Positions 24,060 to 35,818 of a stretch of DNA of 64,000 nucleotides are shown one piece after another. Below the pieces are notes generated by a model. It saw only the letters and a list, made by a program, of their open reading frames with translations. It was not told where the DNA came from and ran no database searches. This DNA is from Episyrphus balteatus. Its lineage: Eukaryota > Arthropoda > Insecta > Diptera > Syrphidae. The position numbers and the translations under genes were made by a program. Location: assembly GCF_945859705.1 (NCBI RefSeq), contig NC_079136.1:76880867-76944866 (forward strand), read 5' to 3'. Each line of letters begins with the position of its first letter. Positions within the stretch are counted from its first letter, which is position 1.

Positions 24060-24843
24060 TCTCTTGGGATCTAAGGTTCGTCGGGAGTATGTGGGAAGAC
24101 CAAAAAATGCATCAAACGATCCACAATACACCGTGAAAACGGTGAAGCATGGCGGTGCGAAACTGATGCTTTTCATACAACGGGGTTGGGCCTATTTATC
24201 CCATCAAGGCCCATCAGGGGTATAATGGAGTACGTAAAAATTCTCGAGGAGGTTATGTTACCCTATACTAAAGAGGAAATGTCTTTGGTTTGGGTATACC
24301 GACAAGATTATGGCCCAAAGAATACTTCGAAAGGGGCAATGTTGCCTGCACAGCCCCCCGACCCTAACCCCTTTGAAAACTTGTGGAGGAATGTAAAAAA
24401 TGAGGTCCATGAGGTGAAACCGAAGAATTCGAAAGAATTGTGTGAGATAGTGCTTGATTCGTGGATTTCAATACCAGTCGAGAGGTGTCAAAATTAAAAG
24501 AACTCTATGCCTCGAAAATGCATTCCAGTCATTCAAATAACGATTATTCCACAAAGTATTAATGTTAATCTTAAATAATTAATACACTTTAATACAACTT
24601 TCAATAGTTTTTCTTACTTTTTGCCTTATAGATGCAGTACAATGCTATGCACTGCTATTTTTGTGAACAACCACAAATTTTTAAAATTGATGTATCTGTG
24701 ACAAAAGCAACGGTAAAAAATCAATCTTAATTTTTTCTGGTAAAATTAATCAAATACTTTAATTTGTTATTTGAAGTTTTGATAAAATAAGCCTTTTTGT
24801 TTTATTTGGGGAGCACTGCTATTTTTATGAACACAACTGTATG
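24060..24843 (+). pseudogene. Tc1-like transposase relic with 3' end
   Basis: Translation gives RPKNASNDPQYTVKTVKHGG, then after a frameshift EYVKILEEVMLPYTKEEMSL, RQDYGPKNTSKG and PAQPPDPNPFENLWRNVKNE, ending ERCQN and LKELYASKMHSSHSNNDYST. These are the conserved C-terminal half of a Tc1 DDE transposase. About 12 residues are missing between the Asp of RQDYGPK and the Glu of PNPFENLW, so it is inactive. The 3' end near 24843 reads CTATTTTTATGAACACAACT, likely the terminal repeat. The 5' half is lost. Confidence 0.9.
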
Positions 24844-26251
24844 TGTTCATTGTTAAAATTATTATAATTAGTTAGAGCTAAGCTCGATGAGCAAAAAAAA
24901 TCGTGATTCTTAAAGTGATTTTGGATAGGATGGATCCCAGTGAAAAATGATCCTATTTTTGAAATAAGTTACAATAAATATTTTTTCCCCCGAATCTGCA
25001 AAAAAAAAACCAAATATGCCATTTTACTTTCTGCAACAAGACCTACAAAACGTACTAGGTCCCAAGAATTTTTTTTAAATTGGTTTTTGTCGCAAAGTGC
25101 TAAAACCGTTTTCTGCTCCCTCTTTCCCAGGAATAATATTTAAGTCATTTGCACTTTAATTTCTATATGGAAGCGTAGCCGTAATATTAAGTTTTTAATT
25201 AAAAAAAAAAGCAATTTGAATTAAAAAAATATTTTTTTTAAAAATTGGTCCATGTTTTTTTTTTTTTTTTTAATTTTGTGTTTATTTATGTATCGAATAA
25301 AATTTTGTTTTGAAAAATGTGGAACATTTTGGAAATGGGAGAACTTCGAACCAAAACAAATTACTTAACTATCTTAATGAAAATGTTTTCTTTTAAGAAG
25401 AATGAAATGCACAATAAGCGGTGCATTTTTTTCTTTAGTCGTTTTCGAATTACACGTTACAGAAAAATGACATAAGTATTGATTTGTAACGGCGAGGCAA
25501 ACATTAAAATCTCTCTCCTGAGAAGTTGCAAAAACTGACTTATGTCGTTTTTCCTTGTTGCCACAGGAGAAATAACAAAAATTCAAAATAAAAAGTTTAA
25601 AAATTGCTTTTTTTTGCACCACCCTAAGAACTTCTTTGACTTTTGTCCAACTGCAACTGAAGGAGATGGACTGATAGCTATGGAAAAGACGAACATTTGT
25701 CTCTTTTACGCAGTTCTTAATTTTAAGAGCAAAACTGTTTTCTTTTAACTGTAACATTTTACGCCTGTTCCTTCTCCTTAGACTCACACATACTCAAAAA
25801 AAAAATTAGAAAATATTATAAAAAGGATTATAAATTTTTTAGTGATATTTCGGTCGATCAGCCGTCTTCTCCTCCCCTACCTTGGCATATGTGGTTAAAA
25901 AAAGAGCTAATAAAAATTTAAAAAAAAAAAATATATATATATATCACGTATACGCCATAGTACACTTGAAAAATGTGTGAATTACAGCTTTGGTCTAGGT
26001 GCAAACACGCTTAAATCGCAATTAAATGACACTTACACTCAATAATTGAAAAAAAAATCATCTTCTTTTTTCTTACACAAGAAGTTAATAGAACACAGAA
26101 AGACAAAGCAGAGGAATAACAAACAAAAGAAATAACACATGACAACAAGTCAACCAGCAGCGGCAAATGATGGTTGATTTTGTTGATCTATCAGGAACCT
26201 ATACTTTATCAGAGACAAGGCCGTTGTCAAAGCCATTTATACATATGTATA

Positions 26252-26807
26252 CAGCCTTGGCCAAAAGTATTAGGCACCCCAAAAAAATTATATTTTGAAT
26301 ACTGGAAGTAACTGAAGCAAATTGTACAAAACTTTAAGTATTCGCAGTAAGAAGGCATTCAGTATAATGCAAGCGTCATGGTCTCATTCACATGAAAACA
26401 AGAACTTGCAGTAATTTCCTTCTATTATAGTGAGAGTGCGTTGAGAAAAAACTACTTGTGTTAAAATCCTTCTACCTGTTTTTTCCAACAATAAATTCCA
26501 AAGAAATTTGGTGCTGAAGAAGAAGCATGATTGATTTCCTTAATATAGGGAGGAAAAATTAAGACTTGGAGTTTCATTCTTCCCGACTTATTTAAAAAAT
26601 TAGTGATAAAAAATAGTGAAATCGGCCCAAAGCCATTCATTCAATATGAGAACCAATGGATAAATTGTTTAAGTTGTATATATTTAAGAAACCCACGTGC
26701 ATTACGACTAATTTCAGCCAAAGAGAATGGAAGATGAAACAAATCCGCGCTTCCAGTATTCAAATAAGCATTTTTTTTGGGGTGCCTAATACTTTTGGTC
26801 ATGGCTG
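26252..26807. mobile_element. 556-bp mariner/Tc1-type MITE
   Basis: The left end CAGCCTTGGCCAAAAGTATT, then AGGCACCCC, matches the right end in reverse (CAGCCATGACCAAAAGTATT, AGGCACCCC) with two differences in 29 bases. It is flanked by TA on both sides (26250-26251 and 26808-26809), the usual Tc1/mariner duplication. No transposase remains. Its edge is about 40 bp from the Dys splice donor at 26847-26848. Confidence 0.9.
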
Positions 26808-26848
26808 TATTTAATAAATAGGATTTTCTTTGTTAACTTAAAACTTAC

Positions 26849-27003
26849 CGTCATATATTCATCTAGGCGATGCTTCCAGTTATCTGATCTATCAATTAGA
26901 TTATTCCATTGTTCTGATAGTTTGCCCACTTCCCGTCGAATGCTTCGTGTCAGTTCACGGTTCTGCTCGTCGGCAGACATATAGCGGGAATCTGAATCGT
27001 GAG
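26849..27003 (-). CDS. Dys: Dys exon, spectrin-type repeat (REVGKLSEQWNNLIDRS)
   Basis: 155 bp from acceptor TTTCAG (27004-27005) to donor GTAAGT (26847-26848). Two leading bases, phase 0 exit after Thr. It encodes HDSDSRYMSADEQNRELTRS, then REVGKLSEQWNNLIDRSDNW and KHRLDEYMT. The long and Dp186-type isoforms splice from here across about 20 kb to the KMRQFQKIL exon at 6509. A small mariner-type element ends about 40 bp downstream of the donor. Confidence 0.95.
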
Positions 27004-29316
27004 CTGAAATAAATATTTTGAAGAAAAAAAAAATTAATTCATTTTGAAATAGAAGTTACAAAAAATAATTTTTTTTTATTTTTTATTTTTGAAGCATTGT
27101 TCGTAAAACGCTATTTCTTAAAAAGTATACCTTATTCAAACCTTAAGGATATCCTACTGATAGCCAGGATGGAGAAAAAAAGACATTTTTGAAGGTTTAA
27201 GGTACACTGATTTTTAATCTAGCATTCAATTTCCTTAATATTTTAAAAACGCTGTGGTGTATTTTATTTTCAAGACTGGAGAAAACCCAGTATCTATTAA
27301 AATGAGACCTTATATAGCCCGGATCTTGCTATGACGATTCTTCTAAAACATAAACATTGACTTGAAATTGCTTTTATGTTCCTAATTTCAACACCAAACC
27401 ACACAAGACAATAAGAAAGCAAGCAGATATGACGTTTTATTTAAGAGATTTAATTCGCGTGAATTATTTGTTTTTAGCTTTAAGAAATGCATGTCGCAGT
27501 TGTTGGTCGCATTGAAAATATTAAAATGTATTTTTGTTAGTTTTTACTAGTTTTATGGAATATTATATATTAAAATATAATCACTTAACTTATTCACTTT
27601 AACGAACAATACAAAAAATTCCAAACAATGAAACAATTCACAATATTTCGATTCTCGTTGCGTGAAATTTCAAAAAAAAAAAAAATTAAAAAAAAAAGAC
27701 ACACGAGACGACGATTTTTTGAAAAAATTAAATATTTATTCAAATGGGAATAATTTTTAAATATTTATTATTATGTATTTAAACCAGCTTATATGGATAT
27801 GAGTTTTCCTAATTTAAAAAGTCGATATAGCCTAGGAGATATGGTGATTGCCTTTTAATTTTAGCTGCCCAGGTTCGTACATACATATGTATATGAAAGG
27901 AAATTGTTTCATTGTTAACAGAGTTTGCACCTCAGCTCTTTTTTGAGGTCAGTACTGAAAATTTAAATTGAACACAATATAGTTTTTTTTAAGTAAAAAG
28001 ACTTTCCAATCGAGCTGAAATTTAGGCTATCTAAAAATCTGCAAAGACTGAACATTTTATGGGGTTCTCCCGACCAAATTTCGAAAATCGATTTCTTGCG
28101 GTCACTCTAATATACACATAAATTATAACATTTTTTGGGAATTAACACATCTCTTGTTATTATACCTTTTGACACTGAATTTAAAGTTCTCAGCAATTTA
28201 TCGCATGAAACCAAACCATTGCTTATAGCCCAGTAAATTAAATCGCAATTTCGCGGGTCAAATTTTGTTTTCATGGAATGTGTTCGGGTGTATCGGGAGC
28301 AGCCGCCATCTTTGAAAAGAGGTTGGTATCGTTTTTATTTAACAGCTCTATTTATTTTTATTTAATAGCTAATTTTCACCAAAAATTTCCAAGGACTTGC
28401 TTATTTGTACATTTGTACATATCGCTCATTTACTTGAACACTGTCATAACTAAAAAAACAGTTTTTTTTTTTCAAGAAACGAGTTTTAAATTTAACATCG
28501 ACCGATTTTTGTATATAATAAGTTAGTTTCCTACAACTCGACACCCGGGTCTCATCACCCCGAGGATAACCTGTTAAATTAAGATTATTCATGTAGTATA
28601 TTTATTTATATTTTATTGTTAAATGTTATTTCATTGTTAAATGTTAGGCCTTTTTGTGCCAACAAAATTTTGTATCTATCAATGTATTTTAAAAGTTAAT
28701 AAATTATTTTAAGTCAATTGCAAATAGCAAGTTCAATAAACCAAAATTGAAATTGTAAAAAGTAAGTTTCTAAAACAAAAATTGTCTCCGTCAGTTTTTA
28801 AAGCTAAGAAATGACTTTTTAGAGGATGAAAGATTACTTTATTCCAATAAAGTCTGCAGTGTACTAGTCAAAAGTAAGAAAAAAGGAAATTCTTTTCGAT
28901 AGCCCTTAGTAAATTTTTGAATGGATTGTATCACGCCCTTATACTGAAATAAAAAGTATTACTTTCCATGGTTTTCGGAGGATTAAATAACGTGAGTTTT
29001 CTAATTACTGTGAAAAGCTAAATTGACACTTTTTCATAATAAGAACTTATGCTCTGTCATTTTTTTCAATCGAACACCTCAATCTCGGCCATGCAATTAG
29101 TAGAACTCTATATCAGGGATTTCAATTCAAATAAACGAACGAAAAATTAAACACAAAAGTATTTAAAGCATAATTTTTGTGATGTTAAAACCTAATTTGG
29201 CTGTACTAAAGACTATCCTAAAACAACTACTACATTATGTACAAAAAATGTATATTTAAATGTTTCGACAATAGGAATAGTACTTAATAAATAATAAATG
29301 AACAAACAAAAATCAC
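27004..29316 (-). other. Dys: Dys intron, 2.3 kb
   Basis: Most of this intron is one diverged single-arm copy of the repeat that forms the 37.6-39.3 kb palindrome (28190-29190). 27004-28189 contains AT-rich sequence with an A-rich run near 27670-27700 and no recognisable element. Confidence 0.75.
28190..29190 (-). repeat. Single-arm copy of the 37.6-39.3 kb palindrome family
   Basis: Blocks shared with the 37.6-38.5 kb arm, in the same order and orientation: TTATAGCCCAGTAAATTAAA, TTTTCATGGAATGTGTTCGG, AGCAGCCGCCATCTTTGAAA, GTGTACTAGTCAAAAGTAAG, and ATCTCGGCCATGCAATTAGT followed by AGAACTC. Between blocks there are deletions. It shows that the unit exists outside the palindrome. Confidence 0.8.
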
Positions 29317-29440
29317 CTTCATTATCACTATTATCAGAAACGGGGGTTTCACTTGAAATGTACTGACGACCACTTAGTAGATTACTTTCAACTATTGGCC
29401 TTTTATCTTCTAACTGACGACGAAAAGCTTTATGATCATC
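29317..29440 (-). CDS. Dys: Dys exon, spectrin-type repeat (DDHKAFRRQLEDKRP)
   Basis: 124 bp from acceptor ATTCAG (29441-29442) to donor GTGATT (29315-29316). It begins in phase 0 and ends with one base G, completed by CT to Ala. It encodes DDHKAFRRQLEDKRPIVESN, then LLSGRQYISSETPVSDNSDNE, with an acidic loop before the next helix. It closely matches the human HRAFKREL-type segment in placement. Confidence 0.95.
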
Positions 29441-29504
29441 CTGAATAAAAAAGAAAGCAAACAATCAATCCAATTTCAAATATATTAAAATTATTTTAAG
29501 TTAC

Positions 29505-29655
29505 CAATTGTTTTTGCAAACTTGCAGCATCGCCACGTACGGGACTTATTCCAAGAGTAGACAATTCGGTGTCCTTTCTGATCACCCATTCGGTCAATTC
29601 ACGCAGAGATAAAAGAAGAGCATTCCAATGTTCCGAATTCGATTCAAGACGATTT
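29505..29655 (-). CDS. Dys: Dys exon, spectrin-type repeat (SEHWNALLLSLRELTEW)
   Basis: 151 bp from acceptor TTTAG (29656-29657) to donor GTAACT (29503-29504). The leading A completes Arg; exit is phase 0 after Leu. It encodes NRLESNSEHWNALLLSLREL, TEWVIRKDTELSTLG and SLQKQL. This has the paired Trp pattern of a spectrin repeat start and corresponds to the region of the last rod repeats of human dystrophin. Confidence 0.95.
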
Positions 29656-29731
29656 CTAAAGTCAAAGAATATTAAGAATTTTAAATATTTAGAAGAGAAA
29701 AAAAAAAAAAAAAAAGATTAAAAAAGCTTAC

Positions 29732-29904
29732 CTGATTGCTACACTTTTCGATTTTAAATTGTTCCAACGTTGATTCATTTCATCCAAGCGACGTTGCAAC
29801 ATGACAGCATCTTCTTGTGATGTTAGAGAACCAAGAAGTTTTCTACCAGTAACATCCAGACTATCATAAACTCCTCGATGTGTTTCAATTTCCGATTGCA
29901 AATC
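29732..29904 (-). CDS. Dys: Dys exon, spectrin-type repeat (DLQSEIETHRG...)
   Basis: 173 bp from acceptor TCAACAG (29905-29906) to donor GTAAGC (29730-29731). Starts phase 0 with Asp and ends with AG, completed to Arg. It encodes DLQSEIETHRGVYDSLDVTG through QRRLDEMNQRWNNLKSKSVAI, a full helix B-C stretch with the conserved Trp. This is the junction shared by the long and Dp186-type isoforms. A Tc1-like element begins about 80 bp upstream of its acceptor. Confidence 0.95.
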
Positions 29905-29986
29905 CTGTTGATTAAAGAAAACAAAAAACAAATTTTGAGAAAAAAAATCGAATTACTTTTGAAAGGTGTTAACTTTTAAATACATA

Positions 29987-31596
29987 CACTTCGCGTCACT
30001 TGAATAGAAACAACATTTTTTCTTAAGAAAATAGCGATTGGCGCTTTGGTGAGGTAACTTAGTAGATTTTTGGTTTTGCATTTTCAAAGAGGAACTTTTA
30101 ACAAACAATGTTGTAAAAACAAAAAACCCAAAACAGAAACCGTATGGCTTCTAGTTGCGTTTTTTCGCATTACCTCACAAAAAACAGTGTTTTTTTTGCG
30201 TCACTTGAATAGAAACAAGCTCTTAAATTAGATAAAAATGATGAAAAATCATGGAAAACACTAATTATAGTAAGGCAATATTAAGCTTTGACATTATTTG
30301 CACATTATAACCAATTATGAGCTACGAGCTACCAATAGGCACCACAGAAAATGCATAAATAGAACTTAACATTGAAAATGCACTTCTACTGTACACAATC
30401 GTGAACCTAATTGGAGAAAGTGATAAAAGTGTTTGGTAACTTCTTACAAATTAAGAAAATGACATTTTCTACAATTTAAGGATTGAATAAGTGAAATAAA
30501 CTTTCGTTTTTATCCGGAATGCATCTGTTTTGTTTTTATTGCGTTGTTTTTTCTTGAACTATCCTTGTGCAATCTCTAAGACGGTTGTTCTTCCACGTTC
30601 CTAAACCTGCCAAGAGCTTCTACCATTATTTCTTTGTAAAAGTTAGCATCTGTTTTTGAAGCGTGAAGCTTCAATTTTGCTATTGCACATCATAAAAACA
30701 AAGCGTATTACTATAACACATTTTAGTGCCCTTTATTGGCGATGCGATAAAGGTTATTCTTTTATAAACCAATGAAATAGGGCTAATATTAACGTGGTCC
30801 ATCTGAGTTGGTATGTTTTCCTTTAAAAAACCACTCTTTACCTCACTACTTTTCAGTTCGAATGCGACTATAAAATAGTTAACTTTTTTGTAATCTTAGT
30901 AGAACTTAAAATGTTGTTATTTTGCATTTTGAGGCTTTTTAAATGCTGTGCACCTTTTATAACTTCCATGATGGAACAAACCAACACATTACCATCGCAC
31001 TAACACCACGTTTTTGACCGATTTTAGCGGCAAAGTGAAGGAAATTGCTGCTAGTTTTTAAATTATTTTTTTCTCTGCTCTTGATTTGGGTCTCACCTGT
31101 CTTATTTTTTTATTCAATCACTAGTTTACGATATTTCAAAAATATTCTATACAAATTTGGTAAATTTTCCAATATCTTTCGCGATTTTTCATAGTGCAAG
31201 TGCATTTCCAATGTTAGCTGCTATTTATGCATTTTCTGTGATGCCTAATGGTAGCTCGTAGCCCATAATTGGTTATAATGTGCAAATAATGTCAAAGTTT
31301 AAGACTGCTTTACTTAAATTAGTGTTGTCCATGATTTTTCATCATTTTTATCTAATTTAAGAGCTTGTTTCTATTCAAGTGACGCAAAAAAAACACTGTT
31401 TTTTGTGAGGTAATGCGAAAAAACGCAACTAGAAGCCATACGGTTTCTGTTTTGGGTTTTTTGTTTTTACAACATTGTTTGTTAAAAGTTTCTCTTTGAA
31501 AATGCAAAACCAAAAATCTACTAAGTTACCTCACCAAAGCGCCAATCGCTTTTTTCTAAAGAAAAAATGTTGTTTCTATTCAAGTGACGCGAAGTG
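29987..31596. mobile_element. Tc1-like transposon with long IR/DR ends and decayed transposase
   Basis: Inverted ends of about 374 bp (29987-30360 and 31223-31596), flanked by TA (29985-29986, 31597-31598). Each arm contains GCGTCACTTGAATAGAAACA twice, at the outer end (29993) and about 205 bp inside (30198), an IR/DR layout as in Tc1-family elements with long ends. The core (about 30361-31222) on the minus strand shows relics NSDGPR and KLKLHASKTDANFYKEIMVE with stops, matching the FNLDGPD and following part of Tc1 transposases. It is dead, and lies 80 bp from a Dys acceptor. Confidence 0.85.
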
Positions 31597-32282
31597 TATA
31601 AGACTTTTGTTGCCATATAATTACACTGTTCAACAATTGAACATTTTTTTGAAACAAGAACCAAGATATACTTTTCTTGAATTTTTTGATGTGCTAAACT
31701 AGAATCCCGATATGTCTTTTCTTGTTCGAGATATCTTAAGTTTCAGTTAATAAGCCAAAGTGAAACTAAACTTACGGTGTTTTCATTTTTTTGTTGCCAC
31801 AAGAACCAAAATATACTTTTCTTAAAGGTTTTTGGGTTGCTGAACTCATTTCCGCAATCAGAAAAAATTCTATTAGCCTCCTCTCTTGAAATATAACCGT
31901 TATAAAAAAATATGCATTTATAACGGTAATAGGTATTTCAAAAACGAAGGCTTAAGAATTTTTCTGATTGCTGATAATTTGGTTGGCCAGTGCTGCTTCT
32001 GAGTCAAAGACCGCTACTTAAATTTTAAATATCTCGGGCAGTAAAAGAGATGTCGAAAAGATTTAAACAATTTTTGGAGAATACCCCACATAATAACATA
32101 ACCTTGAAACAATGTATTATTTCAAAAACGGGGGCCAATAAATATTTTCTGACTTTAGATTCGAGTTCAGCACAGCAAAAACCTATATATTTCATATTTA
32201 TATTTTGGTTCTTGTGGCAAAAACTTTGTTGACCTGTGTTATAGGAGATGATCCGATTTAAAAATTTCTTAGGACGGAATTC

Positions 32283-32790
32283 ATAGTCGTCACTCAAGTT
32301 GAGAAATATCTTAAGCATTCGCTCAAGCGAATCCTTATTCATAGTCATCACTGGAGCGAAATTGTTCTCAAGTGAAGGTCTGAGGAGGCTTTTTTACCAG
32401 AGGAAGCGCTTAAGATTTTTTTTTTCCAGTCATTGACATTAAAACGCAAGTGTTGCGAGCGTTTGTTTTTTGTATTTAACAATTAAAATTTGTACTAATT
32501 TTAAAATAAAATAAATGAATCTCGAATATTTGTTTGAGTTGTACGAGGAGTGGGACGACGAATTCAACGAGAATATTGGCGAGTTATTAAAAAAATGTTT
32601 TTTTTTTTTAAGACAGTTAATTCAAATCAGTAAATTTTTTCGAGTTTCAGAACAAATTTTCCTCAAGACAAGATTTTTCTTTACTCAAGTGACAACCCTA
32701 TTTTCAATTCCCTTGAGCGATTGCTTGAAATATTTCTCAACTTACTGGAGTTGAGAATAATCTTAACTCGAGTAGCGACTATAAAACAAT
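32283..32790. mobile_element. Fold-back element with CTCAAGTTGAGAAATAT ends
   Basis: The left end CATAGTCGTCACTCAAGTTG, then AGAAATATCTTAAGCATTCG, pairs with the right end in reverse (TATAGTCGCTACTCGAGTTA, GAGAAATATTTCAAGCAATC). The ends are diverged and gapped. No coding content; the right edge abuts a transposase HTH relic. Confidence 0.6.
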
Positions 32791-32799
32791 TGAAATTAT

Positions 32800-33077
32800 T
32801 TTGGGGAAACAAATATGGAATAAAAATCGTGAAAGAAATTCACATTTCTGTACGAGGAAATGGAAATTTTCGAAAAATTACGAAGAGATTTGGAAAAGTA
32901 GCAAGAAGTTTGGTTTACTTGAATAAAACCAATTGTAAAATTAGTGAGAATTCATGTTATGGGAACAAAAAAAAAAAAACTTTTAAGAGTCGAGAAAGAA
33001 AATATTTATGTAATGCCCGTCGTACACCTAGCGCTCAACGCATTCAGCGCAAATTTAAAACCTTAAATTCTAATTGA
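32800..33077 (+). pseudogene. Tc1/Tc3-type transposase DNA-binding domain relic
   Basis: Plus-strand frame gives EIHISVRGNGNFRKITKRFG, KVARSLVYLNKTNCKISENS, CYGNKKKKTFKSRERKYLCN and ARRTPSAQRIQ. The helix-turn-helix (ITKRFGKVARSLVYLN), the YGxKKK linker and a following second HTH start are the pattern of the bipartite paired-like domain of Tc1/Tc3 transposases. The catalytic domain is absent. Confidence 0.7.
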
Positions 33078-33206
33078 TGGTGCTTTCAATTATATTCAAA
33101 CAAAGAGTTTTAGACAGTTGGAGATCGCTACTAAACGAATTAATTAAAAAGTACGTATAGTGGCGTCGTTTTTTTATAATTAATGCTAGGTGTACGACGG
33201 GCATAA
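33017..33206. repeat. Short inverted repeat pair TGCCCGTCGTACACCTAGC
   Basis: TGCCCGTCGTACACCTAGCG at about 33016-33035 recurs in reverse at 33186-33205 (GCTAGGTGTACGACGGGCA). The left copy overlaps the coding frame of the HTH relic, so it is probably part of a transposon end or a partial inversion. Confidence 0.6.
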
Positions 33207-34514
33207 GAGACCCTGGTTCGTATGGAAGACAATAAACATCTGTGTATTTCTTGAGGTGAAAGGGGAAAAATCATTGAATTAGGATTAAAGGCCAGCCAGT
33301 TCGACGTATTGTTCTTTTTAATAAGAGTCTGCATTGGTTAAAGCTAACAAAGCACACATGTAATTTTTGGATTAAAGGTACAAACAAAATGTGAAAATGC
33401 AGTTTTCTAATTAACCCTCTGTCGGCACACGGGTGCGAATTTGGCAGGACAAAAATAAAAAAAAAAAAACGATTTTTCAAAAAAGTGGTCACAAAAAAGT
33501 CTCTTTATAAGGGTGAAAATATTTTTTTTTCGGAGTTGTGAATACAATATTCGAATTCCTCGGAATATTCTACATCAATTTCATACTTGATTCTCTATAA
33601 AATATTGTGACCGAAAAAGCATAGAAGCTAGCGACTTGTAAAAGCATAAACCAAATTCACGTCACAAAAAAGAGGTGTTTCTACGAAGGGTCCTAAGAAT
33701 ACATGTACATGCGTTCTGATATCGAATTCAAAAATTCACAGGTTTATAATATTATTATCATTTATTATAACTTTTCAATAAATGTAGGTACAGAATAATA
33801 AATTTTACATTGCCTTTAGCTGCCGAGGCTTGTGGTTGCGTAAATAATATTAGGAGTCATATGTACTACGTCATACGTATGTATGGGATCTGAAAAAAAT
33901 TTTAACGTCAGCAAAGCTTGAATGCAGTGTTGAAGAGCGGTTTAACTAGATCTTTTTTTTTTTATATAGAGTTTTTTTTTAAGGAAGAATTATACAGGGG
34001 AAGCTAATTTTCCAAAACTTAAAATAATAAAATCATATTTACGCTCAACTATGACTGAAGAACAGCCTTGGCAACAATTTCCATTGAAAAATACATGCTG
34101 AATTGTATTGAAGAAGAAGATATTAAAATTAATTTGTACGATTTTCTTCTTTTTTTTTAAGTTTGGGGCGCCAAAATTGAATTTGCCTGGGGCGGCAAAA
34201 GTCCCAGGTTCAGAACCGGACACCAGCATTTAGAAGAATATAAATTGGGGTACCCTGGGCAACTATTTCTGAAATCTACCCCGCGAATCCCACAGATCCC
34301 TAGTGCGAAGCTGGTACGTAGAAAAGTCATGATTCTCTCGAAATTGAGAACATAAAAGTGCGGAACAATGGTATTAAAGGTAACACTATTCTAATGAAAA
34401 TAAACTTTAATTATTTTTTTTTTGTTAACAAAACAAAATGTGATTTTATTTGAATAGAAATAAAGGTTTAAAATGTAGATACCTTTTAGATCAGACTGTC
34501 TTCAGCCTAACATT

Positions 34515-34680
34515 AATCATTTTTATCAAAAAAACAAAACCGACTTCGATGGATCAAAACTGGGTTTTATAGTTTTTCTAATAGTTGCTATGGCCAGAAC
34601 TGAACGAAATTAAAATGGGACCACACTGCATCAGCTTTCCAATACAAAAAGACTGATCAAAATTGGAAGTCGGTAAAAAA
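34515..34680. mobile_element. CCGACTTCC / GGAAGTCGG repeat, third copy, internally deleted
   Basis: Starts AATCATTTTTATCAAAAAAA, carries CCGACTTCGATGG and GGGACCACACTGCATCAGCT, and ends TTGGAAGTCGGTAAAAAA. The AAAGTTATGAGGTAAC block present in other copies is missing. Confidence 0.75.
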
Positions 34681-35818
34681 TGTCAGATGCAAATCCTTAA
34701 AAAGAATCAATTTCTCGACAATACTAAGATTGAAACATAAATTCAATTGAATTCAAACCTCTTCTTCTTATTTCGAGATATCTATCGAGTTTCTTTGGGT
34801 GTGGTTTCCTTGTGATGATACATTTTTGTATCATTTTATATTTATGATTAAATTAATTAAATTTTGATGAGAGCATATAGAAATAGAAAGCAATTGCAAT
34901 TAGGTCAATTATTTGCTAAGAAATGTTTCTTCATTTTATTTAATTAAACAAAAACAAATCTTATAAATCACTAGAAGAAGCATAAGTAGCCGATATATCC
35001 TTAATAATGATTTTCAAAAGCAATGCCATCCATCTACCTAATATCAAAACAAAACAACTGCATAGGTATCCATAATATTCAAAGTACCAACTTGTATACT
35101 CGAAAATACCGTTTGGTTGTTGCACCCTGCGTTCTAAATAAAAACCAATGCAAGTAGATTTCTCAATGAGTGAGTGAACTCAAGCAAATGCAACTTTAAC
35201 AACACTGAAAGGACTTCAAAGTTGGAGCATATTTACGGCATGAATTTTTCTCCTAGGTTTTACTTAATTAGAAGCATACATATGTAAGTGCGAGTGAGCT
35301 ATGCCAAAGTGCCACCCATTCTCGTTAGGTATATCTTCCGTCGTTGTACTATAGTAGAATGTTTCACCTGGATTCTTTTTTACCTAATCTGGAACTTGGT
35401 TAAGTGGCTTTTTCAACTGTGTGTCGACACATAAGAGAAGAAGATACGTAAGGTACAATCAAAACACACACAAACAGTGGATTTTTGTTTTGCATTTCGT
35501 TCATCTTCATAAGTGTTTGATCACACCGATGTGTGATGTGTGGTGGGAAGATGTGCGAGGATATATTTTTTGAAAAAACTGTCTTCTCTTATGTGTATAA
35601 ATATTATAAGTGTTAATACAAATGAAAGGTTCATCCATTGGAAAATATGTAACTTCAATCATTAAATTTGCCGAAATATGGTTGTATAGTAGGGTACTGA
35701 GAGTAGGAGAAGTCAACAAATTGGATGTCTAAATAAAATTATGAACTAATAAGGCTTGCTCTGGAATTTTTAAGCTCTTAAGCTCTTTAGCAAAGATATA
35801 AAACAGTAAAAAATAAAA

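Larger units (their letters stand above)
8919..26848 (-). other. Dys: Dys intron, about 18 kb upstream of the Dp117-type exon
   Basis: In the long forms this is part of a 20 kb intron. It holds the Dp117-type promoter region and the mobile elements listed separately. The stretches 15.5-21.3 kb and 24.85-26.25 kb hold only AT-rich sequence, homopolymer runs and short diverged repeats. A CAACAA run followed by GTCGTCGTCGTC lies at 20445-20500. No host exon was found. Confidence 0.75.

Noticed and set aside
34000..34230. Frame with GCAAAATTGAATTTGC at 33990-34229 as a possible gene
   Set aside because: Short, low-complexity, no start context or domain.
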